A stretch of 64,000 bases of DNA from a bacterium. Lineage in GTDB: Bacteria > Planctomycetota > Planctomycetia > Isosphaerales > Isosphaeraceae. Below the pieces are notes generated by a model. The model was given only the letters and a program-made list of their open reading frames with translations. It was not told where the DNA came from and made no database searches. Within the stretch, counting starts at the first letter, position 1. Every line of letters starts with the position of its first letter. The stretch is from assembly GCA_016125085.1 (NCBI GenBank), contig WGMM01000004.1, positions 151,074 through 215,073 of the forward strand, read 5' to 3'. A program made the translations under genes and the position numbers. Of the stretch, positions 27,975 to 37,900 are shown piece by piece.

Positions 27975-30521
27975 TCAATTCATGGCCGGGGCGATTGGCG
28001 CCGAAGGACGGCCCCGCAACTGCCCCCAGGCCAGAACCATCGCAAGGGCCAGCCAGCCCGCGGCGGAAATGGCCGCTCCTGCGTAAAAACTGGCGGGTTC
28101 GTAACGCATCGCCAGCTTCCATTGACCAGCCGAAGGAATCCGAACGCCCTGCCAGCCGCCATGCATCGGCAGGATTTCGACCGGAGATCCCTCACCGGAG
28201 CCGTTCGAAAGGGTCGCCCGCCAGTTCGGGTCAGCCCACTGGCTGACGATCCACAATTCAGGGCCTTCCGTTCGGCTTTCGATCGCGATTCGTTCAGGTC
28301 GGGCCCGCTCGACTTCAAGCGGCACGGCGGTTGCGGCGATGGCTTCCAGTCGATCGGGCCGTGTCGCATCAGAAAATTCGCTGACCCCCAGCGCATCCAG
28401 ATCCCGCTGAGCGACCCTCCATGCCCGCCCCAATTCACCGGGCAAATGCACCAGGGCGAAGGTCGAATTGCCACGCTGGGCCACTTGCGATGTCGTCAGC
28501 CAGCTCCAGAGTTCAGGGTCTTCGATCTCTTCGATTTCCGCTTCCGGCCGCCACTGGGCCCGCAGATTTCGCCAGGTCGGCGGGTCGATCAGCACATAGC
28601 CCAGCCCTGCCAGGCGTGCCGATTTTCTGTTCAACGCTTCGATGGGGTTGGAATAGACAGGATCGAGTGCCGGCATCACGGGCACGTCCAGAGTCCGGTA
28701 AGCCCGGATCGGCGAACCGCCTGCCGCCATCGGCAAGTTGCCCAGATCGCCGGCGATGGCAAGTGGCCAACTTCGTTTTCGAGAAAGTTCGCCGATGCGA
28801 GCGAGGACCGGGCTCTGATCCTTCACGCTTTTCACCGGGGCGAATTCGATAGGGCGATACTTCGCCTGAATCGCCCCGTCCGCGGCCATCAATGCGAATA
28901 GAAGGGCGACCATGCGTCGTTTCGATGCGCGAATCGCAAAGCTGCCTGCCAGGCCCGTGCAAATCAATAACAGCTGCGGGACGACTTCTTTTGCGTAGGC
29001 TTCTGTTCGATCGGTCGAAAATCGCTGCCGGTCCAGATTCGTATAAGGTTTGACATATGCCGGAATCGGTGCCGCCGGCGTCGCGGCGCTGCGGCGGACC
29101 CAATCCTGCCACGAGCCGACATCGTTCCAGCCCGGCATCGTCTGACGCCTGACGACGTCGACCTTGTCCAGAATCGGATTCGGTTCACCACGCGAGTTTT
29201 CGGCAAGGCGGATCAGGCCTTCCAGGCCTGCCACGGAAACGCTCGCAAGCACGAGCGTCAGCAGGAAAAACCTGCGAAGCGATCGCGCGGGAACTTCCTG
29301 ATTCGTCATGGCCGTATCCGACCCGCGAGCCGCGAGCATGGCCAGGGCGAGCGTGGCGGCCGCCGTCCAGCGGGCCGGGGCGCGAAAATACGAAAACCCG
29401 GGAAGACGAATCGCCAGCGAAAAACCAAAACCATACGGGCCGGCCGCCAGCAGCAGAGAAATGGCCAATGTGGCCGCGAGCGCCCGAGTGGCTGGGTCAG
29501 AGCGCCAGGTGCGTGTCACTCCGAAAACCGCGAGCCAGATCGGAACCAGGCCGACGTAGAAAAACAGCTCTTCCGGCGAAGTGTGGAACTGGTCCCAGAG
29601 CAGGGGCCGCCAGAACGGGAAACCACGGCCAAGGCCTGGCAGGATGAGCCCGAGCCAGTGCACTGGCGGTGCGGCGAAGCCAGAGAGATACTCCCAGTCG
29701 CGCTGATCGTTGGCCAGCTTCGCCAGCTCATAGGTGGGAATCACCTGGATTGCGGCCAGAATGGCCGCGACCGCCGAACCTGCGACGAGGGCGACGAGTT
29801 TCTTCGCACAAGTCGATGTCGACTTCCGATCTTCCGGCTCCATTCTTCTTTCGCTCATGGTGATTCCGGCGGCGAAGACGAAGCCGGTGACGAGGCTGAC
29901 GAAGCCCATCTGAAAGTGGCCGGTCAAAACGGGCATCGATGCGCACAGGCTCAATAAGGCGCATCTGGAAAGCAGGCCCGAATTCGCTTGTCGATCGGAC
30001 CGGACGACCTGAAGCATCGCCCACCAGATCCAGGGCAACCATGAAGTCGTCGGCCAGCCCCAGTGATGCGTTTCATGAACGAGGAAAAATCCGGAAAAGA
30101 CGAAAACGACGGAGCCCAGAAAGGATGCGGCGGCTGAGCGGCCAAGGACATTCGCGAGAACCCAGCACCCCAGCGCGGCCCAAAGGGCGTGGACGATGCG
30201 ATCGGCCGCATAGGCCCATTCGAGAGGAAGCAGGCCATACAGGATAAGGTGGGGTGGGTAAAATGCGCCGATCTGGCTTTCCGCGAGGGCCGGGAAGCCG
30301 TAGCCCCAGAGGGCGTTCCAGAGAGGCGGGCGAGTTTCGTGTGCTGAGCGGCCGAGTTCGCTCATGAGGCCCAGGCCGAAGCGGGTGGCATCGCCGCCGA
30401 CGGGCAAAAGCGAAACTCCGGAAGGCGAGATCCAGACCAGCGTGAGCACCAGAGTGAGAATGAGCCACAAGGTTCGACGGGCCAGAAGCTTGTGCACAGT
30501 CATTCCGGAAGCTTGAGACAT
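27975..30521 (-). CDS. large polytopic membrane protein, YfhO/GT-C glycosyltransferase-like
   Basis: 848 aa; many TM segments; 'WNALWGYGFPALAESQIGAFYPPHLILYGLLPLEWAY' and 'SGFFLVHETHHWGWPTTSWLPWIWWAM' resemble YfhO-type proteins. Confidence 0.65.
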   Translation of the reverse strand: MSQASGMTVHKLLARRTLWLILTLVLTLVWISPSGVSLLPVGGDATRFGLGLMSELGRSAHETRPPLWNALWGYGFPALAESQIGAFYPPHLILYGLLPLEWAYAADRIVHALWAALGCWVLANVLGRSAAASFLGSVVFVFSGFFLVHETHHWGWPTTSWLPWIWWAMLQVVRSDRQANSGLLSRCALLSLCASMPVLTGHFQMGFVSLVTGFVFAAGITMSERRMEPEDRKSTSTCAKKLVALVAGSAVAAILAAIQVIPTYELAKLANDQRDWEYLSGFAAPPVHWLGLILPGLGRGFPFWRPLLWDQFHTSPEELFFYVGLVPIWLAVFGVTRTWRSDPATRALAATLAISLLLAAGPYGFGFSLAIRLPGFSYFRAPARWTAAATLALAMLAARGSDTAMTNQEVPARSLRRFFLLTLVLASVSVAGLEGLIRLAENSRGEPNPILDKVDVVRRQTMPGWNDVGSWQDWVRRSAATPAAPIPAYVKPYTNLDRQRFSTDRTEAYAKEVVPQLLLICTGLAGSFAIRASKRRMVALLFALMAADGAIQAKYRPIEFAPVKSVKDQSPVLARIGELSRKRSWPLAIAGDLGNLPMAAGGSPIRAYRTLDVPVMPALDPVYSNPIEALNRKSARLAGLGYVLIDPPTWRNLRAQWRPEAEIEEIEDPELWSWLTTSQVAQRGNSTFALVHLPGELGRAWRVAQRDLDALGVSEFSDATRPDRLEAIAATAVPLEVERARPERIAIESRTEGPELWIVSQWADPNWRATLSNGSGEGSPVEILPMHGGWQGVRIPSAGQWKLAMRYEPASFYAGAAISAAGWLALAMVLAWGQLRGRPSAPIAPAMN

Positions 30522-30548
30522 TCTTGCAAATTCGCCGCTGTGATTACT

Positions 30549-30572
30549 TTTTTACAATCCGGCTTGTAAAAA
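30549..30572. promoter_or_regulatory. palindrome TTTTTACAA-N6-TTGTAAAAA in the AT-rich csrA upstream region
   Basis: Perfect 9-bp arms (TTTTTACAA/TTGTAAAAA); about 120-150 bp upstream of the csrA -24/-12 element. Confidence 0.4.
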
Positions 30573-30694
30573 GGTAAAGAAATCGTCGTCAAAATTACAA
30601 AATCGGCAAGGAATCGGGTGTCGTTCGGTAGATTTTTCCGAAATTGAGAGAATATTTTACGAAATCGCACAAAATTTGTGGCCTTTTGGAGAAA

Positions 30695-30711
30695 TTGGCA
30701 TTCCGGTTGCA
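30695..30711 (+). promoter_or_regulatory. sigma-54 (RpoN) -24/-12 promoter upstream of csrA
   Basis: TTGGCATTCCGGTTGCA; GG at 30697 and GC at 30709, canonical 12-bp offset. Confidence 0.7.
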
Positions 30712-30786
30712 ATTTTATCGACCGATGCCAAGGTGGGCATCCGGATTTGCGACGACAATTGACGTACGACTCAGCAACGCAGATTG

Positions 30787-30794
30787 ACAAGGAG
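30787..30794 (+). promoter_or_regulatory. possible CsrA-binding site overlapping the csrA Shine-Dalgarno
   Basis: ACAAGGAG 8 nt before the ATG; matches the core of the established RUACARGGAUGU CsrA consensus. Confidence 0.45.
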
Positions 30795-30802
30795 AGTGCA
30801 CC

Positions 30803-31009
30803 ATGTTGGTCCTGAGCAGGAGGCTCGGTCAACGGTTCCAGATTGGCGACGACGTGCGAATCACGATCGTGAAAGTCGACAGGAACTCCGTTCGCATCGG
30901 CATTGAGGCCCCGGCCGACGTGACCATTCGTCGTGAAGAGATTCTTGACGACCTCGAAATCGAAGAAGAGCCTCACGCTTCGCACCGGTTCAAGGCGGAC
31001 GCCGCCTGA
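30803..31009 (+). CDS. csrA: carbon storage regulator CsrA
   Basis: 68 aa 'MLVLSRRLGQRFQIGDDVRITIVKVDRNSVRIGIEAPADVTIRREEI'. Confidence 0.96.
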   Translation: MLVLSRRLGQRFQIGDDVRITIVKVDRNSVRIGIEAPADVTIRREEILDDLEIEEEPHASHRFKADAA

Positions 31010-31093
31010 GCCTGCAAGGCCGAAGTCAGGCACGCACGGCACGGCCGCCAGATCGCGGGTCGTGCCTCACTCTGAGAGAAAATCGCAAGCTTG

Positions 31094-31119
31094 ACGCCGA
31101 CGTCGATGGACGTCGGCGT
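31094..31119 (+). terminator. stem-loop downstream of csrA
   Basis: ACGCCGACGTC-GATG-GACGTCGGCGT perfect hairpin; no clear T-tract. Confidence 0.5.
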
Positions 31120-31186
31120 ATGCATGCGCCTGGCCGCGATCGACTTAGGTTACCGCAAGCCGTCGCAGTCGCGTGACACGCGGAAA

Positions 31187-31954
31187 TCATTTCCAGGCTT
31201 CTTCGATCGCATCGTGAAAAAGGCGGTCGAGCACGTAAGTGTCGCGGCTTCGGTCTTCGAAGTCGGGGATCGCCTTTGCCCGTTCGTTCAGTTCACGTTC
31301 CAGATACCGGCTGACCGGTTCGATCCGGGGCCCGCGGCCCAGTTCGCCGCTGGCCGCTTTTCGTTCCAGCAGGCGATCGATTTCGTTCCGCAGGTCATCC
31401 GGCAGATCGATCCGGGCCAGCATGTCCGCGAACCTCATCGGTACCGGCCCGAAGCCCTGTTCGATCCACATGACGGCAAACAGCGGCCGAAGGATGTAAA
31501 AATACTTCTTCAGGGCGATTTCGTCGCTCTTGTGCGAAACGCGGTAATTCGTGTTCGCCATGCTCAGGTAATGGTGCCATGCCGTGGTCGGCCGGAAGAG
31601 TTCCGGCACGAGCTCGCGGACGCGTGCGGCCGTCGATGTCGATTCGTGGTAGACGATCGGCGAATCGAGCCATTCGGTCGTCACCGGGTTCGATTTGCGG
31701 AATTGCCGCAGGAACTTGCGTAAATCCCAGCCGTTGATGTCCAGGTCGCCTTCGATCGGCCGTTCGATCACGTCCCGGGGTTCGTCCAGCCCCAGGTATT
31801 TCTCCCGGGACCGGACATAGACGAACCGGACGTCGTAATCGCTGTCCGTGGAGGCGAACCCCCACGCCCTGCTGCCCGACTCGCACGCGAAGAGGATGCG
31901 GACATCGTCCTCGCGTGCGATTTTTTCGAGCCGGTCGACAATCACCTCATGCAT
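31187..31954 (-). CDS. predicted nucleotidyltransferase (COG3541/YcgL-RlaP type)
   Basis: ATG at 31954; 'ILFACESGSRAWGFASTDSDYDVRFVYVRSREKYLGL' pol-beta NTase motif (GSxxxG...DxD). Confidence 0.85.
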   Translation of the reverse strand: MHEVIVDRLEKIAREDDVRILFACESGSRAWGFASTDSDYDVRFVYVRSREKYLGLDEPRDVIERPIEGDLDINGWDLRKFLRQFRKSNPVTTEWLDSPIVYHESTSTAARVRELVPELFRPTTAWHHYLSMANTNYRVSHKSDEIALKKYFYILRPLFAVMWIEQGFGPVPMRFADMLARIDLPDDLRNEIDRLLERKAASGELGRGPRIEPVSRYLERELNERAKAIPDFEDRSRDTYVLDRLFHDAIEEAWK

Positions 31955-31992
31955 CGCTTTCCGATTCTCCCGGCCATTGACGGGCCGAAACG

Positions 31993-34900
31993 TCACTTCA
32001 CCGACTCGACCTTCACGCCCTTCGAGCGGTTTTCGTTGTCGAACCGCTGTTCGAGACGTTCCATCTGCCGCTGGCTGTTCTGAAAGTTGAGGCCACGCAG
32101 GTTGCGGTCGAGCGCTTGACCACCCTCGGCGGCCTCTGGTCTCGCCAGCCCTGGCATCTGGGCGGGCGTTGCCGGTGCGAAGCCCTCAACCATCGTGCCA
32201 CCCAGAGGAGTCTTGCCGCGATAGAACGCGAACCGGCCTGCCGACTGACGGACGACGACGGTCACGAGCCCCTGGAGACTGTCCTGAACGAAAACGCCGC
32301 GCAGGTCGGTCGTACCGTCGCGGAAGCCCGGCGAATTGGTTGCCGATAGCTTCACCTGAAGGTTCGAAAGAGGCTTCGACGAACCGGCCTCGCGAGCCTC
32401 GACGCGGACACGCCCGGAGGCGGCGTCTTCCATCACTTTCAGGTCGATCGGCGTGGCCAGAACGATACCCGATGCGAACAGGTCGTCGGCCCGGGTCATG
32501 ACCAGATACGCCCCCTCGCCCGGCAGATCCAGGGCGATTTCACGTTTGCCATCGGCAAAATCCTTGCCGGTGCCAAGGTTTTCCTTCGATTCTTTCAGTG
32601 GACGGATGCCGGCCAGGTCGACGGCGTCGATCTTGTCCAGCGTCCGTTTCGACAGATACAGCCGGAGCAGGTCGACCGGATAGATCTTCAGCTCCATCGT
32701 GGCGACGTTTCTGTGGCTGACTTCAATCTTCGCCTTCACCGGCCCGCCGGCGGCTGTCGTCGGCACGACGGTCACTTCGGGCAGGCTCAGATGCTTCCGT
32801 TCCAGTGCCTTGATGGCCACTGCGGCGTCCGGGAATTCGCCGGAGACCTGGCGGTAGCTGTCGAGGGCTTTCGGGAAGTCGGCCCGTGCGTCGAAGATCT
32901 GGGCCATGATGTAAATGGCCTGGTTCCGGTTCGGGCTGGGGCGTTTCACTCCGCCCGGTTCTTCGTAAACCGTTTCCGAAATTTTCCGGGCGATCGCCAC
33001 GGCTTCGTCCATTTCGCCGAGGTCGAACCGGGCAAGTGCTTCGGCGAACTGGAAGCTGTCCAGGAACCGGCTCTTGGGGTAAAGCCGGGCGGCCCGCTGG
33101 GCGATGCTCACGACGGTCTTGTCGGCGTCCAGCGAAGCCAGGTCACCCAGGATCGCCAGGTTCGCCTCGTCGGCCAGGGGATCATCCGGCGTCAGCGTCA
33201 GGAACAGCTGAGTAAGGGCGACCGACTGCGCCAGAAGCTGCGAACGAGTTACGTTCGCTTTCAGAAGCCGCCGCCGCGTTTCGGCATTCGTGTTCGATTC
33301 GTCCGCAAGTTGGGAGAGCCAGCGGGAAAGGCCGAAGAAGTCGCTCTGCCGGCCCGCCGAATTCGGATAGGCTTTCCAGAGATCGAGCAGATAGGCCGCC
33401 GCTTCCAGGGGACGTTCGGTGCGGCGGAGGGTCTGGGCAAGCTGGACGTCTTCCAGATAGCCTGAGTCGATCATGGCCCGCCAGACCAGCAGGGCTCGTT
33501 CATGTTCGCCGATGGCGGCGTAGGCATCGCCGACGGCCTTGATCTTCTCTGTCGGGATCACGAGATCCGGGGCCTTCGACTTCAGAATTTCGAAGTCCTC
33601 GACGATCTTGCGTGGCTGTTTGCCGGCGATGTGAGCGTCCAGCAGCATGCGGGCCGCTTCGCGGGCCACGTGGTCCTGCATCGTGTATTTCGCGGTCAGG
33701 GCTTCGAGCGGACCCGCCGATTCGGCGATGCGGCCCTTTTCGAACAGCCGTTGCCCGCGGGCGAAAAGCTCGTCGGGCGTCGATTCGTAAGGGTCGGCCG
33801 ATTTCGTTCCGGCAGGCGGGATGGTCAGTGAGGCCTCGTTCGAAGCATGGGCCAGTTCGGGGTGGCTCAAACGATACACCCGGGCGGGGCGAATGCGTGA
33901 CTTGCCTTCGAACGCGCCGAAGATTTCGTAGGTGATCGTGGTATCGCCGTATTGATGCGGCGGCAGATAGAACCGCAGACGACCCCGGTCCTGCTCGGTG
34001 CGGAGGATGTCGCCGGAGACGGAGCCCTCCACCAGCCGAGCGCCGGAAGGCAGCGTGTCTTCGACCACGACCGGATCTTCAGCCGCTCCGGGCCTGATCT
34101 GATTCGGAACGGAATGCACGGTCAGGCTCAGCCTTGCCCGGCCACCGACCGGCACTTGGGTGACAAGGTTACGGAACTCTTTGGCGTTGATCACCGTGGA
34201 GAATCCGGTCGGCAATCGAATGCCTTCGAATTCAGGTTCAGCGGCCTGCCACTCCCGGTTCGCGATCGTCACGAACTTGCCTTCAGCCTTTTGCTCCGGC
34301 CCGTAATCGCGGGCAAATCCGGAAAGCTGCACGCCGTAGCCGAACCGGGCCCGGCCTTCGACATCGAAGCGGACGACATTCCTGCCCTGGCGCACCGCAT
34401 CGGCCGGAACGTTCCAGACACGCACAGGGGCCCCCTCAGCCCCGTCGACGGTGATGGTTTCGAGAGGTTTGTCGTTCACGGTGATCGTCATGCGGTAGCG
34501 GTCCTCCGCTCCCTGGGCCCGGCCGTACCAGGTGGAAAGAGCCGCCACGGCCGCGCCTTTGGCTTCGTACGGAATCCAGCCGGGGCCGAAGCGGCGAGAC
34601 ATCAGCCAGGCCACGCTCTCGGGAAGGGCTTCATCGCCTGGCCTGACGGAAGCCAGCGCCCACGATGCCCAGGCCGTGGTGATTTCCTGTCCAGCGACGC
34701 CCGCAGGCCAGTACCGGCGAACGGGTTTGCCGGGTTGGGCGGGCAGGGTGCGGCTACGGGCGATCAGGGTCGTCATGGCTTCGTCGGCGAGGTTGCGGCG
34801 TTCGATCTTGAGCCACGCCAGGACAAGTGCCGCGACTTCGACGGAGTCGAGCGATTGCCGGTCGCGGTGCAGGGTGTTGAGTTCCTCGAAACCGATCTTG

Positions 34901-37900
34901 CCCGTGAGAGCCAGGGCGATCGCCTTCCAGGGCCGGGCCATATCGCCGGAAGAGGCGACGTAGACAGCACCTTTTTCGAGCGATTCGCCGGGGTCAGCCA
35001 CGCCGGCGATTTTCGCCTGGGCCATGGCGATCACGACCTTGGCCGAGATGGCCGGTACGCTCACGGTTTGTTGAGGGTTGCGAGCCGCCTGGAGACGAAT
35101 CGGCCCCGGGGCCACGATCGGCCAGCCGCCGTCGGGGTTCTGGCGGGTCGTCAGTTCGGCTACGAGGCCGCGAATGCGGTCGACCAGCCTGGTTTGATCC
35201 AGAGCTGTCGCGGCGCCACCGACCTGTCGCAGATAGGTCAGTGCGGAAGTCGCGGCGAGAAGATCGGCGGCCCGGTCACTGGTCGTGTCGCCGATCGGCG
35301 GCATGATGCAGCTCCAGCGGTCGCGGGGCATCGGCCAGACTTCGGCACCCAGAGCAGCCTCAAGAACCTGACGCTGGAGCGTCGGCGAGAGGCTGACCAT
35401 CATCGAGAGATTCTCATAATTCCGCCCCGCAGGCAGTTCGACGAACACCGTCGCGTCGTCGCGGGCGGAACCGTTTTCGGACGCCAGCACCGGCGTGCCC
35501 CAGGGCTCGGCCGGCACGGTCACAGTTTCACGGTCCGTCGTTCCAGCCGCCGTGGCTGAGGCTTCGAAGCGGACTTCACGTGTCGCAGGCACGTCGAACT
35601 CATCGAAGACGATCGGCGTGACGCCGTCGCCTTCCAGCAGGATCGTCTTCGGCTCGCGCGTCGAACGGCCGTCGAGATAACGTTCCAGTGCGACAGTGAC
35701 TTCGCCCTTCACACCGACGTGGTGCAGCCGCGCCATGGGCCGGATGCGGTCGCCTTCGCTGAGGTGGCCCGGCAGGACGAGTTCGACGAAGAAGGGCTTG
35801 CGGATATCGAGGTCGGCCGTCGTCTGCCCCAGTAGCGTGTCGGCGGAAGTCACGCCGTAGGCAGCGAATTCGTATTCGCCCAGGGCATTCGGGGCATCGA
35901 ACCGTACCGTCGCCTTGCCGGCTTCGTCGGTGACGATCGAGGCGTTCCAGTAAGCCGTCTCGATCGCTCTTTGCCTTGCGGGTGCGGCTTCCGCCAGGCC
36001 GCCGCCACCCATGCCACCCATGTCGGCCATGGCGGCTCCCAGTGCGACATTCGCCTCGCCTGGTTTGCCGAACATCTGGTCTCTTTTGTCCTTCTCTTCG
36101 CCTGCCATCTGCTTCCGTGCCAGCGCTTCGGTTTGAGGGGCGTTTTCGCGTGCCGAGCTCCTTCCGCCAGCCATCCGGCCACGTAACCCGCCGGATGAGG
36201 CATCGGCCGAACCGCCCATGCCCATCATCGAGGTTCCGGCCTGGGCAGCCATCGGGGCAGCGGCGGCAGGCGCGACGCGTGCCGGAGCCTGATAGCCCAT
36301 CATTCCGCCAGCGCTTGACTGGGAATTCAACGTGACGGACCGTCGAGCTTCCTCGCGCCCTGCCGCGTTCGCAGCCTCGGCCAATTGCCGTTCGGATTCT
36401 TCGACCAGCGATTCCGGCACGGGTATCGTCGACGGACGATATTCGAACACGTTCGTCGAGACGGTCGAAAACGCACCCAGGCGGGTCTGGTCATAGAAAG
36501 TCCTGCTCAGGTTCGGCCGGTTTCGCTCGTCGGGGAACAGCCGCAGCAGGGCCTTGTCCACAAGTGCCATCGAAATCTCGGCCACGGCGGGCTTGTCGTT
36601 CTGGTCGGTGGCGAGCAGTTCAGCCTCGACCGGTTCGCCGGGCTTCACCTGACCGGCTTTCGGCTTGAGCGAGAGCTTCAGGCCACGGTCGACCGTGATG
36701 TCCAGCCGGGCCGAGTCCTGCTTGCGTTCACGCATCCGCGTGACGCTGACAGTCAGGTTCGGGAAGTGATCGTCGATGACCTTCCACGTCAGGCGGTTAT
36801 CGCCTTCTTTCACTTTCTCGATGCGATATCCGAGCATCCGGTCCGCCTCGAAGCAGACGAGCACCAGGCCGCCGGCATGACGTGCGTGCAAGTTCGCAGA
36901 GGCATCGGCTCCGAGCTTCCAGGTGGTCGAATCGGCGAGCAGCCTCAGGCCGTTGGGGTCTTCCAGGCCCGAGACTTCGACGGTCATTTCCGCCGTCACC
37001 GGACGTCCGTAAGTATCGGCACCGGTCAGCCGCAACACGTGAATGCCGCCCCGTTTGTCCTCGACCTTGACGTTGGCGACAGCTTTGCCGGTCGCCGCGT
37101 CGGTTTTGACGGTCGTGCGTGAGACTTCGTTCTCGACGGTCCGCCCGGCTTCCGTCGAACGCCGTGCCACCGTGAGGGTCAGCGACTGGCCCGTCGGCTT
37201 GCCCAGGGCGTCGTCGGTCGCGATGTTCACGGGGATCGTTTCTTCCGCAAGATAAGTGCCGCGAGTGGTCGAAAGCCGGGCCGAAAACGAAGCCCCGGGG
37301 ATGGCGAAGCGGGTCGTGGCGGCAAGCCCCTCTTCAGGCAACTGTGCGGTGACGGAATATTCCGCGTTCTCGTCGAGGTCTTCGGTATCGAATTCGAAGC
37401 TCGCCGCACCTGTTGCGTCCGTCACGAGATCCTGCGACCGGCCGCCCGGCAGCTCCAGCCGAATCGCCCGTGATGCCAGCGGAGTGCCATAGGAATATCT
37501 CGCCGCGACCTTGCCCTTGAGCTTTTCGCCCCGTTCCACGATCGGCTTGTCGAGATTCGCTTCCAGCACGACCTTGGGCAGTTCGTACGTTTCCACGGCG
37601 AACCGGCCCGTGAACGTCGACCCCCCGGGCTGGAACAGCCGCACGGCGTATTCGCCCAGCGGCGCGGCCGTGTCGAGCGGAATCTCGGCCGAGAACGTGC
37701 CGAAGCGTGAGATGGTCATCGGCCGGCTGTCGATCCGCCGGCCATTGCTGTCGACCACTTCCAGCGTGTAAACGGCTCCCTCACGGGTCTCGTATTTGCT
37801 TTTCGTGACTTCGCGGATGATCCCGCGCAGCTTCACGGACTGGCCGGGTTCGTACGCCGGACGGTCGGTCAGGATGATCCCCTTGGCCGAAAGCCCGCGG

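Noticed and set aside
30500-31042. 180-aa minus-strand ORF covering csrA and its upstream region
   Set aside because: Antisense to csrA and its regulatory region; composition not protein-like.
33952-35559. 535-aa and other plus-strand ORFs antisense to the A2M-like gene
   Set aside because: Typical GC-rich shadow ORFs inside a very long gene on the other strand.
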